Of a stretch of 64,000 nt of DNA, positions 32,170 to 43,252 are shown in pieces. Under the pieces are notes generated by a model. That model was not told the DNA's origin and made no database searches. It saw only the letters and a list, made by a program, of their open reading frames with translations. The translations under genes were made by a program, and so were the position numbers. Every line of letters begins with the position of its first letter. Positions within the stretch are counted from its first letter, which is position 1. This DNA comes from Acanthaster planci (Eukaryota; Echinodermata; Asteroidea; Valvatida; Acanthasteridae), in NCBI RefSeq assembly GCF_001949145.1, contig NW_019091404.1, positions 1,382,191 through 1,446,190 of the forward strand, in the 5' to 3' direction.

Positions 32170-33616
32170 GTAAGAGTGGAGAGTTTCTCTTTATTTTTCT
32201 TTTCATACAAGCCAAGATTTCGTCTTTGTGCCCGACGAAATTGTCGACTCCAAGTTCTATTTATTTGCTGTAGGCTGCTGAAATGTTGGCCTACATCATC
32301 ACTACCAAAGTTCTGAGTTGGTTGTTTCATTTTCTCCTCTGTACGTGAACAAAACATGAAGCTCATTGATAGTTGTAGATTTTCATGTACATGTTACCTT
32401 TGCAGTTTTGAGCCCAAAGCAATAGCCTGCCCTGTTGGACAGGTTGGAATTCACAGCAAAACATTTTTTTTCAATGTATCAAACGCTGTCTCTAATTAAC
32501 AATATTATCGTGGTTGTGGATTCATACATTGCTGGCATTGTATGCATTTGCACGTATTCATCTTAAAGTGATATGACATACACATTTTTAAGATGTCAGT
32601 TGTCATGGTTGTAGGCCCCTCTTCAAAATATTTTTCCATTTACTTAAAACTAATTTCTACTCTCTTTTGTCCTCTTTTATTGACCAAGGGTATCATTGTC
32701 TATCCTTCAAAGCCTCATTCTTGAAAATTCATCTTCAAAAAAGTAAATACAAAAATTGAGAATGATTCATTCATGCTCAGAATATTTACAATTATAATTG
32801 CCAATGTGTCAGACACTTCCAGGGCATTTAACCACACAAGTGATGAGTGTCCTCTCAATCAAGCAGACAGCACATATGGAAGATTGCTTATTAAGCTTTG
32901 ACACATGCTCTGCTCCTGTACACGTCTGACATTGATCGGTCTCTGCTCCACTGTGATGGGTGCTTGCGTGTGTGCGCGGCCTTCGGGCAGGTTACGTCAC
33001 GCTGACTGTGGTCCTAATTGCAGTGTTTTGCTTTATGCATCGACAACTCTGACGCATTTAGCTATTAGTGAAACAGTCACTTGGATGTTCCCCCCCCCCG
33101 AAAATCATTAGATTTGAAAGGCCCATGTAAACAGCTGCTTAAATGCCTTTGTTTGGCATCCACATGTGAACGTTAATGGTTGTGTAACACACACTTGGGA
33201 ACACTGTCAATCGCATAGAAGGCTCTCTTAATTTAATGAGACTTGGTTTTCATTTTTTGTTCCTTCTTCGGCGCAGACTTAATATCATGTTATGCCATGA
33301 TGTAAACCACGTCCCTTGCAGCGACATCCTGGGAATTTGTAAATTTTGTTACATTTGTGTCCAAATCCCATTGATTTGTACACGTTTTTCATTTTACATG
33401 TTTTGTAGTACACGCATGAATGGGAAATGTGCATTTTTCTCAGAACGTCAGAAATGCGGAAGAGACCTACATACATGTAGGTTACATTCTGTTGAAAACA
33501 AACATGGAACATTTTGTTTTCATTTCCTCTTTGGAGGAGTTTATATGCCATGATGGAAGCCCTAGCAGGATGCGATTAAATAGATACTGGGTAACTGTAC
33601 ATTTATTAAGGAATGT
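32170..33616. other. No gene seen
   Basis: AT-rich DNA with a C10 run near 33090. No supported exon or repeat. Confidence 0.45.
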
Positions 33617-33707
33617 CAGTGTTCTCCACTAACGGATTTGGCAGGGTGGGCCGCCCCACCGAAATTTCAGGCCGCCCTGCCAAAGAATGTGTCCGTGGAG
33701 AACACTG
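33617..33707. mobile_element. 91-bp MITE with perfect 13-bp terminal inverted repeats
   Basis: It starts CAGTGTTCTCCAC and ends GTGGAGAACACTG, exact inverted copies. An inner pair (GGCAGGG-GGGCCGCCC and GGCCGCCCTGCC) extends the fold. CAG...CTG ends of this kind are typical of hAT non-autonomous elements. A clean 8-base target duplication is not seen; ATGT occurs near both borders. Confidence 0.8.
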
Positions 33708-35159
33708 CATGTCTTGTACATTTTTATTCCTTCGTGGTAAAATGGCGGTACACTTTGCCTGTCTGTCCCCAAAGAAAGGAGGGTTACTCCAGAAATTAGG
33801 GTCCCGAAGGGTGACATTTTTATGTCCCTGTTACATCTGACCTTTGACATGGAAACATCACCGGAATTGTTTTCAAACTGTTACTATTTGTTTTGGCAGG
33901 TAATTTGCATTAATTCATCACTCTTGGAAATTAGAAAATGTGTTCTGAACTTTCAAAATCATATGTCAGATGTAACAGGGACACACAAAAAATGGACCCC
34001 TGTGAGGGCAGCTGTCATTGTCACTGATACAGTCCTGTGTGACAACACGGAGACCAGTCACTCCAGTTGTCCAGCCCACATTGGTGTCAAGGTTGCTGCC
34101 ATGAACTGGCTCCATGCTTGAACCATAACCAAGTCACCATTACAAAACTCACCCCTCAGTGTTTGACCACTACCTTGGCCCTCTCTGGCCCTGGTTTAGC
34201 TCCTGAGATTATCAGCCTTGGGAAGGTTCGAGGTGACCTTGTGACGTGTGACCTTGTCTAGTCTGAGGTCAGCATGGGTCAGAAGATAGGTGTTTATTGC
34301 ATAATCATATCACCATCAGTTGGCAAAGATGCCATTTTCCTATACTGTAGTTCCAAATCTTTCCATTTTAATTTCCATATTTTTTTAAAGACCTTTGCAA
34401 AAAAACAATACTAATTCAGGGTTTAGTCTAACAGAAGGCTTCAGTAAACAATGTCCTTATTCTTATGAATAATGTGATTCTCTACATTTTAAGTTGTGAC
34501 TTATTACATTATTGTTTCGTTGAGAGATTGTTGTGTGCCAATTTGTACATTATCTTCAATTTTCAAAGGACTGTGTGAATAACCTGTGGTAGCTTGACAG
34601 AGCCAAGGTTATTCTACCCTTCTTCCGGTACATTGAATTACCACACATGTACATGTAGGTTATATACATGTAATGTACTTTGACCAGTTGTTTCACAATG
34701 GTTGTCCTTCCAGCAAATTTTTTTTGTAAGCAACCAAATCTAGTTCTCAGAACCATGGCAGAACTGACCAAGTTCTTAAGCAGACCTACATGCACGCACA
34801 CCCACGTGGGGTGTGCAGAGGGGGACATTGTCAATCTCCACTCAGCAAGGGTCACTAGTAACCACTGATGAATTTCATGATAACAGGTTGGCACCTGCAA
34901 CCACCCCCTTAATCTCAGGCCAAGGAACCCGCTGCACCCAGTTCCAGTTAAACCAGATTGTTTCACTAGTTCAATGCAAGTGTGTATGTATATGTGTGGG
35001 GTGTCCCGTGATTCATCGACCCACTTTGACCGGTCATCAACCCCTAGACGCAGACTTCAGTCTTTGCTGGTCCTGTACATGTACCTTATGCACATTTGAT
35101 GAATGTTAGCACTGTACCTGTTGTTAGGCACTGACAGGTGGGCGCAGTTGTACACATAA
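33708..35159. other. No gene seen; TACATGTA-rich
   Basis: Several TACATGTA palindromes. No recognisable exon. A 136-codon minus frame (34556-34966) has no domain I recognise. Confidence 0.4.
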
Positions 35160-35163
35160 TTAA

Positions 35164-35224
35164 CCCTAACCCCCTAGGGTGTATGTAAAATCTATTAAAA
35201 TTGGAGGATTTGGGACTGTTAGGG
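35164..35224. mobile_element. Tiny piggyBac-like MITE remnant flanked by TTAA
   Basis: The ends CCCTAACCCCCTAG and GTTAGGG are inverted, and TTAA stands directly outside both (35160-35163 and 35225-35228). TTAA targets and CCC-starting ends are piggyBac features. At 61 bases it is probably an internally deleted copy of the element at 39603, with which it also shares TTGGAGGATTT. Confidence 0.65.
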
Positions 35225-35228
35225 TTAA

Positions 35229-37617
35229 TGGGAACACTTAGTTATCCTGTAGTGTGTGTGGACTGATTTGTTGTTCTGGGCCAATGATGTGTCTGTCCTT
35301 TAATTTGGTGCAGGCATACAGTGGAAGAAGGCAACAAAGGAAGGTCATAACCAACGCCGCGTTGCCATCAGTAGTTCATTGGAAATTGCCATCAGTAGTT
35401 CATTTTCACGTCGGGCAAAGTGGGCACGGGCATTGACCATTGACACGATGCATGTGAGGTTGCTATACATCAGTTCAATGTGCAACATTGCACATATACC
35501 GCTATGCAAGAAAGTGTGTCCCAGACAATGAATCTGGGCGCAGTTGTAATGCACAACCAAACAAGCCGGATCTAGTTACAGTTTTCTTTTGAATGAAAGT
35601 TCAGCATTGGAATAATACTCTCTAAAGGTACCAGTAACCAAAATGGGACAAACCTCGAACCCAGGAAGTCCAACAACTTTTGTCCCCCAGTTTTGGTATC
35701 AACTGTCACCTTATCGGCATAAGTTATCACAACAGGGTCAAACGCTGTGGTCAATGACTCGTGAATGATTTACACACTCCTGAGGACCACACAGCGAAAG
35801 TGTTGTCACACAGGTTGAGGAACTAGAAACTCTAGACACATCACGGTTTGAATGTTTGTTTTATCGGTGTAATGAGGGAAATGTTAAAGTGCAGCAATCC
35901 AAATGGCTGTGCACACTCTGAAAATGTTCCCGTTGTTGCACAAGAACACAACCTCAAAGCTACGGCATGATCTATGGCACCTGTAGGCAGGCCTACACAT
36001 ATCTTATTGCACTTCGTTACTTGTACATGTAAGTTATAAGAGATCAAGTTTAGAGCTACAGTAATTTTTTTATTTATTTTTTTTACATTTTTAGTCTGCT
36101 TGTATGCATGGAACTCATGCTATGTGAGTACAGTACTGTCCTATAGGCCTATGGTACATGTACATCCCCTGGCATACATTGGAGCAGTGCTTTGCTCATC
36201 TCTATGTTAGGTAATAATGTATCGCAATTATAGACTGGGCTGAAGAGGAAGACAGTCTCATACATTAATATCTTTTTTACAAGTGACATCTTGTTTACAG
36301 GTGACATCTTGTTTACAGCTTGGCAGTCTGCCAAATAAGAAAAAGTCCATGATGTACCATGTGGATTGGTTTGAACAATAGGCCCTGTGCCTTCCCCTGT
36401 GACTGTGAGGTGATGGATGAGACAGGTTTAATATGATGCAGGTTGGAGTCACCCCCTGCTGTTGTTTGAGAGAGTTTGCTGAAGTGATAATGGGATTAGG
36501 GAGGCTGAGTTCTTTACCTGAAGGGTTATGTTGTTTGTTTAGCCCTAGATGGAATCATTGGATGTTTGAGAGTTGATTATAAAATCCCAAGGGTAATCAG
36601 CAAACAGTCAATATACTTGTAAACAACTTGCTGACCAACTTGACATCAACAAACAGATCACTGGAGGAGTTGAGTTCAGCCATGGAGGTACATGTACATG
36701 TAGGGTTCAGCCCTGGAGTGGATATGTACAATGTACCGTACCTGCCCCTGTGGTTGAGGTTTTGTGATTTTTCTGGTCTTTGTCAGTTTCTTGGATTTTA
36801 TTCTCAGGCTGAATTCCATCTTCATGAGTTTTGGAAGTGAAGATGAAGCTTCATTTGGTGTCCAATGGAGACCTGATGTGTCTGGAAATATTAGTGGCAG
36901 GGAATTTATACCAAAAAAAAAGCAAAATTATTTTAAAAAGTAACATCACAACTCCTAATGAAACAGTCCTTTTATTTTTGGTATCGGAGCCTATTTAGGC
37001 AGGGATATCTTCAGTGTATGCTTTTCAGTAAAACTAGAGGTAGTGGTTGTTACGGCAACCACCACAGCTGTTTTTGATTTCAAGTTGTTTAATGGGGAGA
37101 AATAAAATATTTTTAAAAAATTAATTTAAAACGAAATTAATTTCATGGGATGTACATGTACACAGCTTTGATTTAACAGTAACTGTACATGTATATGTAA
37201 TCGTACAATGTACAATGTATTATACATACGTTTACATGCAGTTAGTTTCTAATGGTTGATGCAAGGACGGTGTGTTGTACCAGTACATACATGGTTGTAT
37301 ATAGTAAACAGGTGGATTCTCTATAATGGCCGTTAGTGGTTTAATTACAAGTCAGTGCACTCCTGATAGCAAAGGTTCAGTGCAGTCATAATGAATTGCG
37401 AAATATCGCAATTTCAAATTGCACAGTAATCCTTGTGACCTTTTTGTGCGACCTGGTCGCCCATCCAGACAGCCATACAGCAGCATGCGATATTGTGGTA
37501 TTATGTACAAGATGCAATTCAATGTAGGCACTGGAGTATAAGAATTCATATCCGCCTCCAGCAGAACCACCCCCTCACCGGTTGAAAAGAGCCTCGGTGG
37601 TGGGGAATGTGTGTCTT
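35229..37617. other. No gene seen; short duplications and TACATGTA palindromes
   Basis: TTGCCATCAGTAGTTCATT occurs twice within 35362-35405, and GTGACATCTTGTTTACAG twice within 36283-36318. These are small local duplications. No exon is supported. Confidence 0.45.
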
Positions 37618-37742
37618 GTTGGTAGCGATGCGACCGTGACTTGTGCATTTGTCATACTCGTTCATAAACCAGCGAAGTGAAGTTCCCACCAAGGAAGCCT
37701 CTGTTGCCAGGAAAATCGCGCCTTCCTGTTCGGGGCTCGTGT
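37618..37742 (-). repeat. Dispersed repeat fragment, second copy
   Basis: Partner of 14194-14347, with AAACCAGCGAAGTG, AAGCCTCTG and AGGAAAAT in the same order. The minus strand stays open and reads IFLATEASLVGTSLRWFMNE, which suggests decay from a coding element. I do not recognise the family. Confidence 0.6.
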
Positions 37743-39287
37743 CTGCGTGGTGTTTTACTTGGGTGAATATTTTTATGCATAGGAACAACCAGAATCTCCT
37801 CCCCAAGTTCCATAATGGATACCACCGCCAAAATGTGGAAGGGGTGGAGCCTCCCACCTTGCATGCATCCCTTTGTAATCTTTAGAGTACCGTTACCAAA
37901 CCTTTCGAGTGTCCCTCTCAAAATAGGCACTCCCCCCCCATTGAGCCACACAGTGAGACTATACTGATTACAGTACTTGGCCAAAGATGCATTCCATCTC
38001 GGGGTGGAATTGTGGGCATTATACTGTACCTGCAGACTGCAGAGTAACCTCCTTACACTCCCCTTCCCTGAAAAAAAATAGCAAGCAATTATCGAGCTTT
38101 CCCCACTAATATGTGATAGTTTTGTCGTAGCAGTTTTTCGTCTTGACAAACCTGTGCATTTTATGCTCCTGCATGTAGACTTTAAGATCTTGTTTCAAAT
38201 TAAAAAGGATTCTTGCAAAATTGTTTTTCCCAAAGTCCCCTCTTGCATGTACATGTACTTGTAAATCTTGGTATCAAAACTTGAAAGCCACCTGTTTTGA
38301 CCATAATCTTTCAAACATTTTAATCTCGGTTAAGGGCACAACTGTAGAAGGTCACATGTTCTTGTTTGGCCATTTTGGGTCAGCTTGAATTGGCCCTGGG
38401 GCTTTTGTCTGGTAAACCTGGGGTGGGGGGGGGACTGGGTTGTTTTTTGTGTGTTCTTGTGACGTTTCTGTAACAGTCACAACAGACTGTCAAATAGTCC
38501 TTCCACTTGATTTGCCACAGTACACACTGGGGGTGATTTGACTGATTTTGACTGACAGGACAACTTTGTCCAGAATGCCTCTCTGCACAAGAGTAAACCC
38601 GCACAGTCGAATGTTTGCTTCCCTGTCAGTGTCACCCAGTTGGAATTGCAATATTTGTCCAGGTCATAGAAATCAGCCCAGCATTTGCCATGGTAGTTGG
38701 TTGGCATGATTAGATTGTAGTTGTACACGTGATGCAAACCTGCCATGGGGGGGGAGGTAAATGGCACCACTCCTTCCCCAAAAAACCCTCATCAACTCTA
38801 CCTCCCTGAACTTGTCGTAAGCATGCCAAAAACCTCTCTACAATTAAGCCTGACACTTGAGAAAGCCTGTAACAGAGTCAGTCCTTTTAATATTTTGAGC
38901 CCTTAGGTCAAACAAAATAAAAAAATGTGGTTGTGGACTGGATCCACTTCTGATTTATTTCTCACAGGTTTTTAGGCAGACTGACATTTAAACACTAAAT
39001 TATATTTTCATACAAATAAGCAACTTTCACATCCACAGTCACAAAGTAAGCAGCCACTCTGTCGGTTTGCCCCAGTGAACGGCTTTTGTCAAGAAAATCC
39101 AGCCCCCCTGGTAGTGTGTCACAAGTTGAGCCGATTTGGCTTATTGGTTCAGAAAAGAGAACATCCTGTGTCCAATTCTTAGTCATTCACCCACAACTCA
39201 CTCCCTCATTTTCCGACTTTCGTTTGAACTTCAGTTGAACTCTTTTTGGTGCAACACTGTAGTGTAACAACAGCATGTACAGTACGT
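37743..39287. other. No gene seen
   Basis: A 165-codon minus-strand frame (37652-38149) overlaps the dispersed repeat and has no recognisable domain beyond it. The rest is AT-rich. Confidence 0.4.
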
Positions 39288-39440
39288 GTACATATGCACA
39301 TGTGTACATATGCACCTGTGTACATATGCACACGTGTACATATGCACCTGTGTACATATGCACCTGTGTACATGTGTACATATGCACCTGTGTACATATG
39401 CACCTGTGTACATGTGCACATGTGTACATATGCACCTGTG
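39288..39440. repeat. 16-bp minisatellite, alternating purine-pyrimidine
   Basis: The unit GTACATATGCACCTGT starts at 39288, 39304, 39320, 39336 and 39352, then after an 8-base half unit at 39376, 39392, 39408 and 39424. Most of each unit alternates purine and pyrimidine. All six frames are free of stops, so long tyrosine/cysteine/histidine-rich frames appear on both strands; these are not genes. Confidence 0.93.
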
Positions 39441-39598
39441 CCATGGGATGTTCATTGTTCAGCTTTAGTACATGTATTGTACATGTAAATGCACCTGTAA
39501 ATTATGCGCACAAATACCGGTACATGTACAATGGTTACTCCAGTAAGCGCATTCATGTATGTACTGTAAAGTCTGTATGTACATGTACGGTGCCACAT
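39441..39598. other. TACATGTA-rich spacer
   Basis: Several overlapping TACATGTAC words between the minisatellite and the piggyBac-like element. Confidence 0.5.
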
Positions 39599-39602
39599 TT
39601 AA

Positions 39603-40017
39603 CCCTAACCCTCCTCCATCCTCCAAAATCCTTCGGGCGGTTTTGGAGGATTTTGGAGGATTGAGAGTGAATGGCAAAACTGCATGGCTGATTGCTAAGG
39701 ATGCCATGAGTGAAGGCCGTGGGTTAGACCTTGCGTTGTTCTTGCCCACTTATGCATAAATTCAGCCCGATATTTCTTTTGAGTCAACCGCACTGCTCAA
39801 GAATGCCATTAGCACTGCCTCAACATACATGTAATGACAGGAATTGCTAGAGGATTTTGAAGGTTTGGGACAGTAGCCACACCTCCAAGTAACATTTTCA
39901 AGAAATTTTTGAGGATTTCGGAGGATTGAGGAAGAATCCAATTTTTTCACCTCCCAAATTGGAGGATTCTGGAGGATTGAGGAAGGTCCCTGGCAGAAAG
40001 GACCTAGGGAGTTAGGG
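39603..40017. mobile_element. piggyBac-like MITE, 415 bp, TTAA borders
   Basis: The left end CCCTAACCCTCC and right end AGGGAGTTAGGG are inverted, with TTAA immediately outside at 39599-39602 and 40018-40021. Inside, GGAGGATT words recur in direct and inverted form. No transposase frame, so it is non-autonomous. The small element at 35164 has the same ends. Confidence 0.75.
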
Positions 40018-40021
40018 TTAA

Positions 40022-42422
40022 TCATTTGTTTCTAAGGAAGCATACTTAAAATAGATCTACCTACAACTGCACCGGAACTCCAAGATGACAGCTTGAAAAG
40101 GCCCTTGCTGAAGCCGGATGAGAATTGCAGCTCACAAAAATGAGATGTGCATGTGCCCTAAAAATAAATTTCCCCTCTCTGCCTTTTTCAAAATCATCCT
40201 CAACTCTTTGTCTTGGTCTCATCTTATCACCTCTTTGACGTCGCACATCTTGCAGTGATGTCATTGTGATGTCATGTGGGGCAAAGGATGAAGTATTTGG
40301 GGGGTGTTTAGGGATAGGAGACAGCTGGCCGTTTCCCCCCCCCCTCCCCCGTTTGCCTGACCAAAATATTACTGAAGATTGTTGTCCTCTGTAAAAGGCC
40401 CAAATTTTCCTGAAATGATGCTACACACTGGAAATCTGGATTCATTGTTTAAAAATGGTCCTCGGGGATTAACTTTGAAGTACCTCGGCCCCATTCCATT
40501 GCTCTTTGTTCTCAAAAAAATCGGCACTAACACCTCAGTCACTCCGGTGTGACAAACCCCAAATCTGCGTCAGTCAATGAGAGTGCAATTTTACTTTATC
40601 AGTGGCACGATAGAATACAGTACGTCAGCCTGCTGTTCCTTTTATGTCACTCGTTTTTCGGTAAGAACACAGAAAAGATAAAAAAAAGAAACTATTGTAA
40701 ATTGTATGAATTTGTGCTTGTAACTGGGTGTCACCAGGAATTATGCCGGAAACCAAAAGTTAATCACTCACCTCAGCACCATCCCTGACCTAATCAAGTC
40801 TCCATCAATTAAATTACGGCCCACCTACAATGTAAAAAGCCTATTGATTTCCCCAGTATTGTCATCGGTCTAAATTTAACTGAGGTTTCCACCGTCAAGA
40901 GAAAATCCTCCAAATCCCTTTTGTGCCCGTGATTGGGAAACCATTACAACAACGGAACTCATCAAGTGCTTTTGTGCCTTGAACAAAAAAACTTTGACCG
41001 AGGAGTGACCAACCGGGATGTATTGTCCCATTTGTTTCCTTCCCCCCCCCCAATGTCCATACCATGTAATGTCCTATGTAATCTGTCCGTGGCATTGTGA
41101 ACGGTCAGCATCCGGTCATGACTTGTTAACTCAGGCCAGTTATTGCCGATTGGTCAAGGCTGTCCGGCCATGTCCACCAGTGTACCCAATGTGCACCTGT
41201 GATCCAACAGTACTATTGATTGGTTGGCCTCCAACTTTTCAACTCGGAATACTACACTGGTGTACTGGGTGCTAAGGCCGGTGTGCATATTGAGGACTTG
41301 TCATAAACACTGTACGCTTTTGAGATAATGGATGGTTTGGATGGTGTAGAGCTGAGGCTAATCTCTTCCGTTTTGATTTACTGCCACAGTGATCCTGCCC
41401 TGGTAGTGCAGTCAGTTGGTGTCATGGCCAGACCCGCACTTTGTAGTGTTTCAATCCCCCCTTCCCACTGGACATGCTGAGAGGTGAAATTGTCTCAATT
41501 TGAGGTCAAAAATTGGAGACTTTCTTTTTTCTCTGGTGACAATTTGAAATTTGCATTGCTCAGAATTTGATTATTTCACTTGATGATTGTCTCTTGTTGC
41601 CAGGGTAATGCCATGCCTAAATTATTGGGCCATGTGGCTCGGTGTCATAAACACAGATGGAATCTGGCTAACGGCCTCATAATTATAGTCCCCATAGGTC
41701 TATGTGCTATTTCCAGTCGTAGCCCAGTAGGGCAATTTGGACATGACCTATGATTTCTTGTCACTTCATTTACCATCTGTCATTATAGTCCGACACATCT
41801 GATCTAGGATATTTTAGGAGCACAGACAGGCAACTGATTAAGCTGGAATTCATGAGACTGTTTATTTGTACTGGAGCTTGCTGCACTTGCCGGTATTTCT
41901 TTAAACTGTCTGGACCATACAGTGCCAAATCCCACTTGCACATGTACATTGAGGCTTCCTGAAATTGTAGAGTGCGAGAATTAGACATTTCTTCATGTGA
42001 GAGTTTCTTGTTTTCACCTCGAGTAGCTTCGGGTTAAATTATTGAGGAGTCTTTAACGAGAGAGAGAAGTTTGAAAACAGTATACCGGTAGATCCCAACA
42101 TTTCCTGTGAACTTTTGAAATTAACCCCAGTCGGTGTTGGATATTTCCTTTACACTTCTTTTTAATGGCGCATTCTTTCCCCTGATTGTAACAAAGCTTC
42201 CTGTAGTGAGCATTTAATATTTGTTTTCCTGCTTTTGTGATGAGATCATCTCTGGCAGGTTGAAATGAGCCGATGACCTGAGCCCGAAGTGGAATACTTT
42301 TTTTTTTTTAATTGTTTCATTCACTAAGCATTCCTAACACCACACTCGCTCAGTACTCAGGGGAAAATAACAAACTTTTTGTTTCTGCTGGTCTGTGAAA
42401 TTTGGCAGGTGGAAGTGCATAT
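40022..42422. other. No gene seen
   Basis: AT-rich, with C10 homopolymers near 40336 and 41042. No exon supported. Confidence 0.45.
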
Positions 42423-42744
42423 GTTACGCCCCAATTATAGCATCAGTCCCAACTACATTGTATAGTTGGGACAGTCCCAAATGCAGTTCTGCAGTTGGGC
42501 TGGCCCAACTATTGTTGACCAATGTTTGTGGGAAATGCCTCAACATTGTCCAAATTGACACAATTCCTCTAAAATGTTGCACTTCATCTGTTCATCTCGC
42601 CCCATAACCAGTGACATGACATTTGTAAACAACATGACTTTGGCACATGCTGGGCACATCATGCACACAGGACCTCTCTGCTGTAGTTGGGCCGGCCCAA
42701 CTGTAGCACCGTAGTTGGGACTGATGCTATAGTTGGGGTGTAAC
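42423..42744. mobile_element. 322-bp MITE with about 34-bp terminal inverted repeats
   Basis: The left end GTTACGCCCCAATTATAGCA and the reverse of the right end GTTACACCCCAACTATAGCA match over about 34 bases with few mismatches, and both go on to CAGTCCCAACTA. Inside each arm is a second palindrome, AGTTGGG-CTGG-CCCAACT on the left and GTTGGGCCGGCCCAAC on the right. No coding capacity. Exact target duplication not resolved. Confidence 0.85.
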
Positions 42745-43230
42745 ACATACATAAAGAATGAAAGTTGTTATTTTTGTAACATTGTTTATAGTCATAATAG
42801 TTATAGCATCTGCGTCATGGTGTAATTTAACCCTTTAAACGGGCATTGGCAGACCCAGATTATGCTTATTTTTAATGGAAATAAAATACTTTTTAAAAGG
42901 GTACTGATGTCAGAAATGGCACTGGAGGGTGGTTGTTTCAACTCATTTGTGAGCTATTCAAATTGATTTTGTGTATATCATGTGAAGTTTAAAAATGGAA
43001 ATTGGAAAGAGTTAGATCAGTTCTCTCTGAGCCTTAAACTGGTCTTTTTTCTCAGAGAAATCATATAGGCTGGGTATTGTAGTCTTTCTAGTTAGTGAAA
43101 CTGGAAGCTGGGAAGAACTTTACCGAGAAGTAGGAAGTGAAAACATTTTTCGTCCCCAGAACTGAAAATGGGAATCTGAAATCAATCTGGCCAGGTTGAG
43201 GTCCGACCCAGGACCTCAGATGCGAGTACA
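42745..43230. other. No gene seen
   Basis: AT-rich spacer. Confidence 0.45.
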
Positions 43231-43252
43231 CCATCCATCCTCGGATGGATGG
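43231..43252. repeat. Perfect 10-bp hairpin
   Basis: CCATCCATCC and GGATGGATGG are exact inverted copies with TC between. The arms themselves are CCAT/GGAT repeats. Confidence 0.75.

Noticed and set aside
31729-32316. 195-codon plus-strand frame as a protein
   Set aside because: Proline/histidine-rich low-complexity start, no domain, and it reads through a strong donor site. A noncoding exon is likelier.
37652-38149. 165-codon minus-strand frame as a gene
   Set aside because: Only the part shared with the dispersed repeat shows any similarity. No start context, splice sites or domain.
39187-39664. Several Cys/Tyr/His-rich open frames on both strands
   Set aside because: All come from the 16-bp minisatellite, whose unit has no stop in any frame.
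35160-40021. Telomere-like TTAGGG/CCCTAA words
   Set aside because: Only one or two units occur, always at the ends of elements with TTAA borders, so they are transposon ends.
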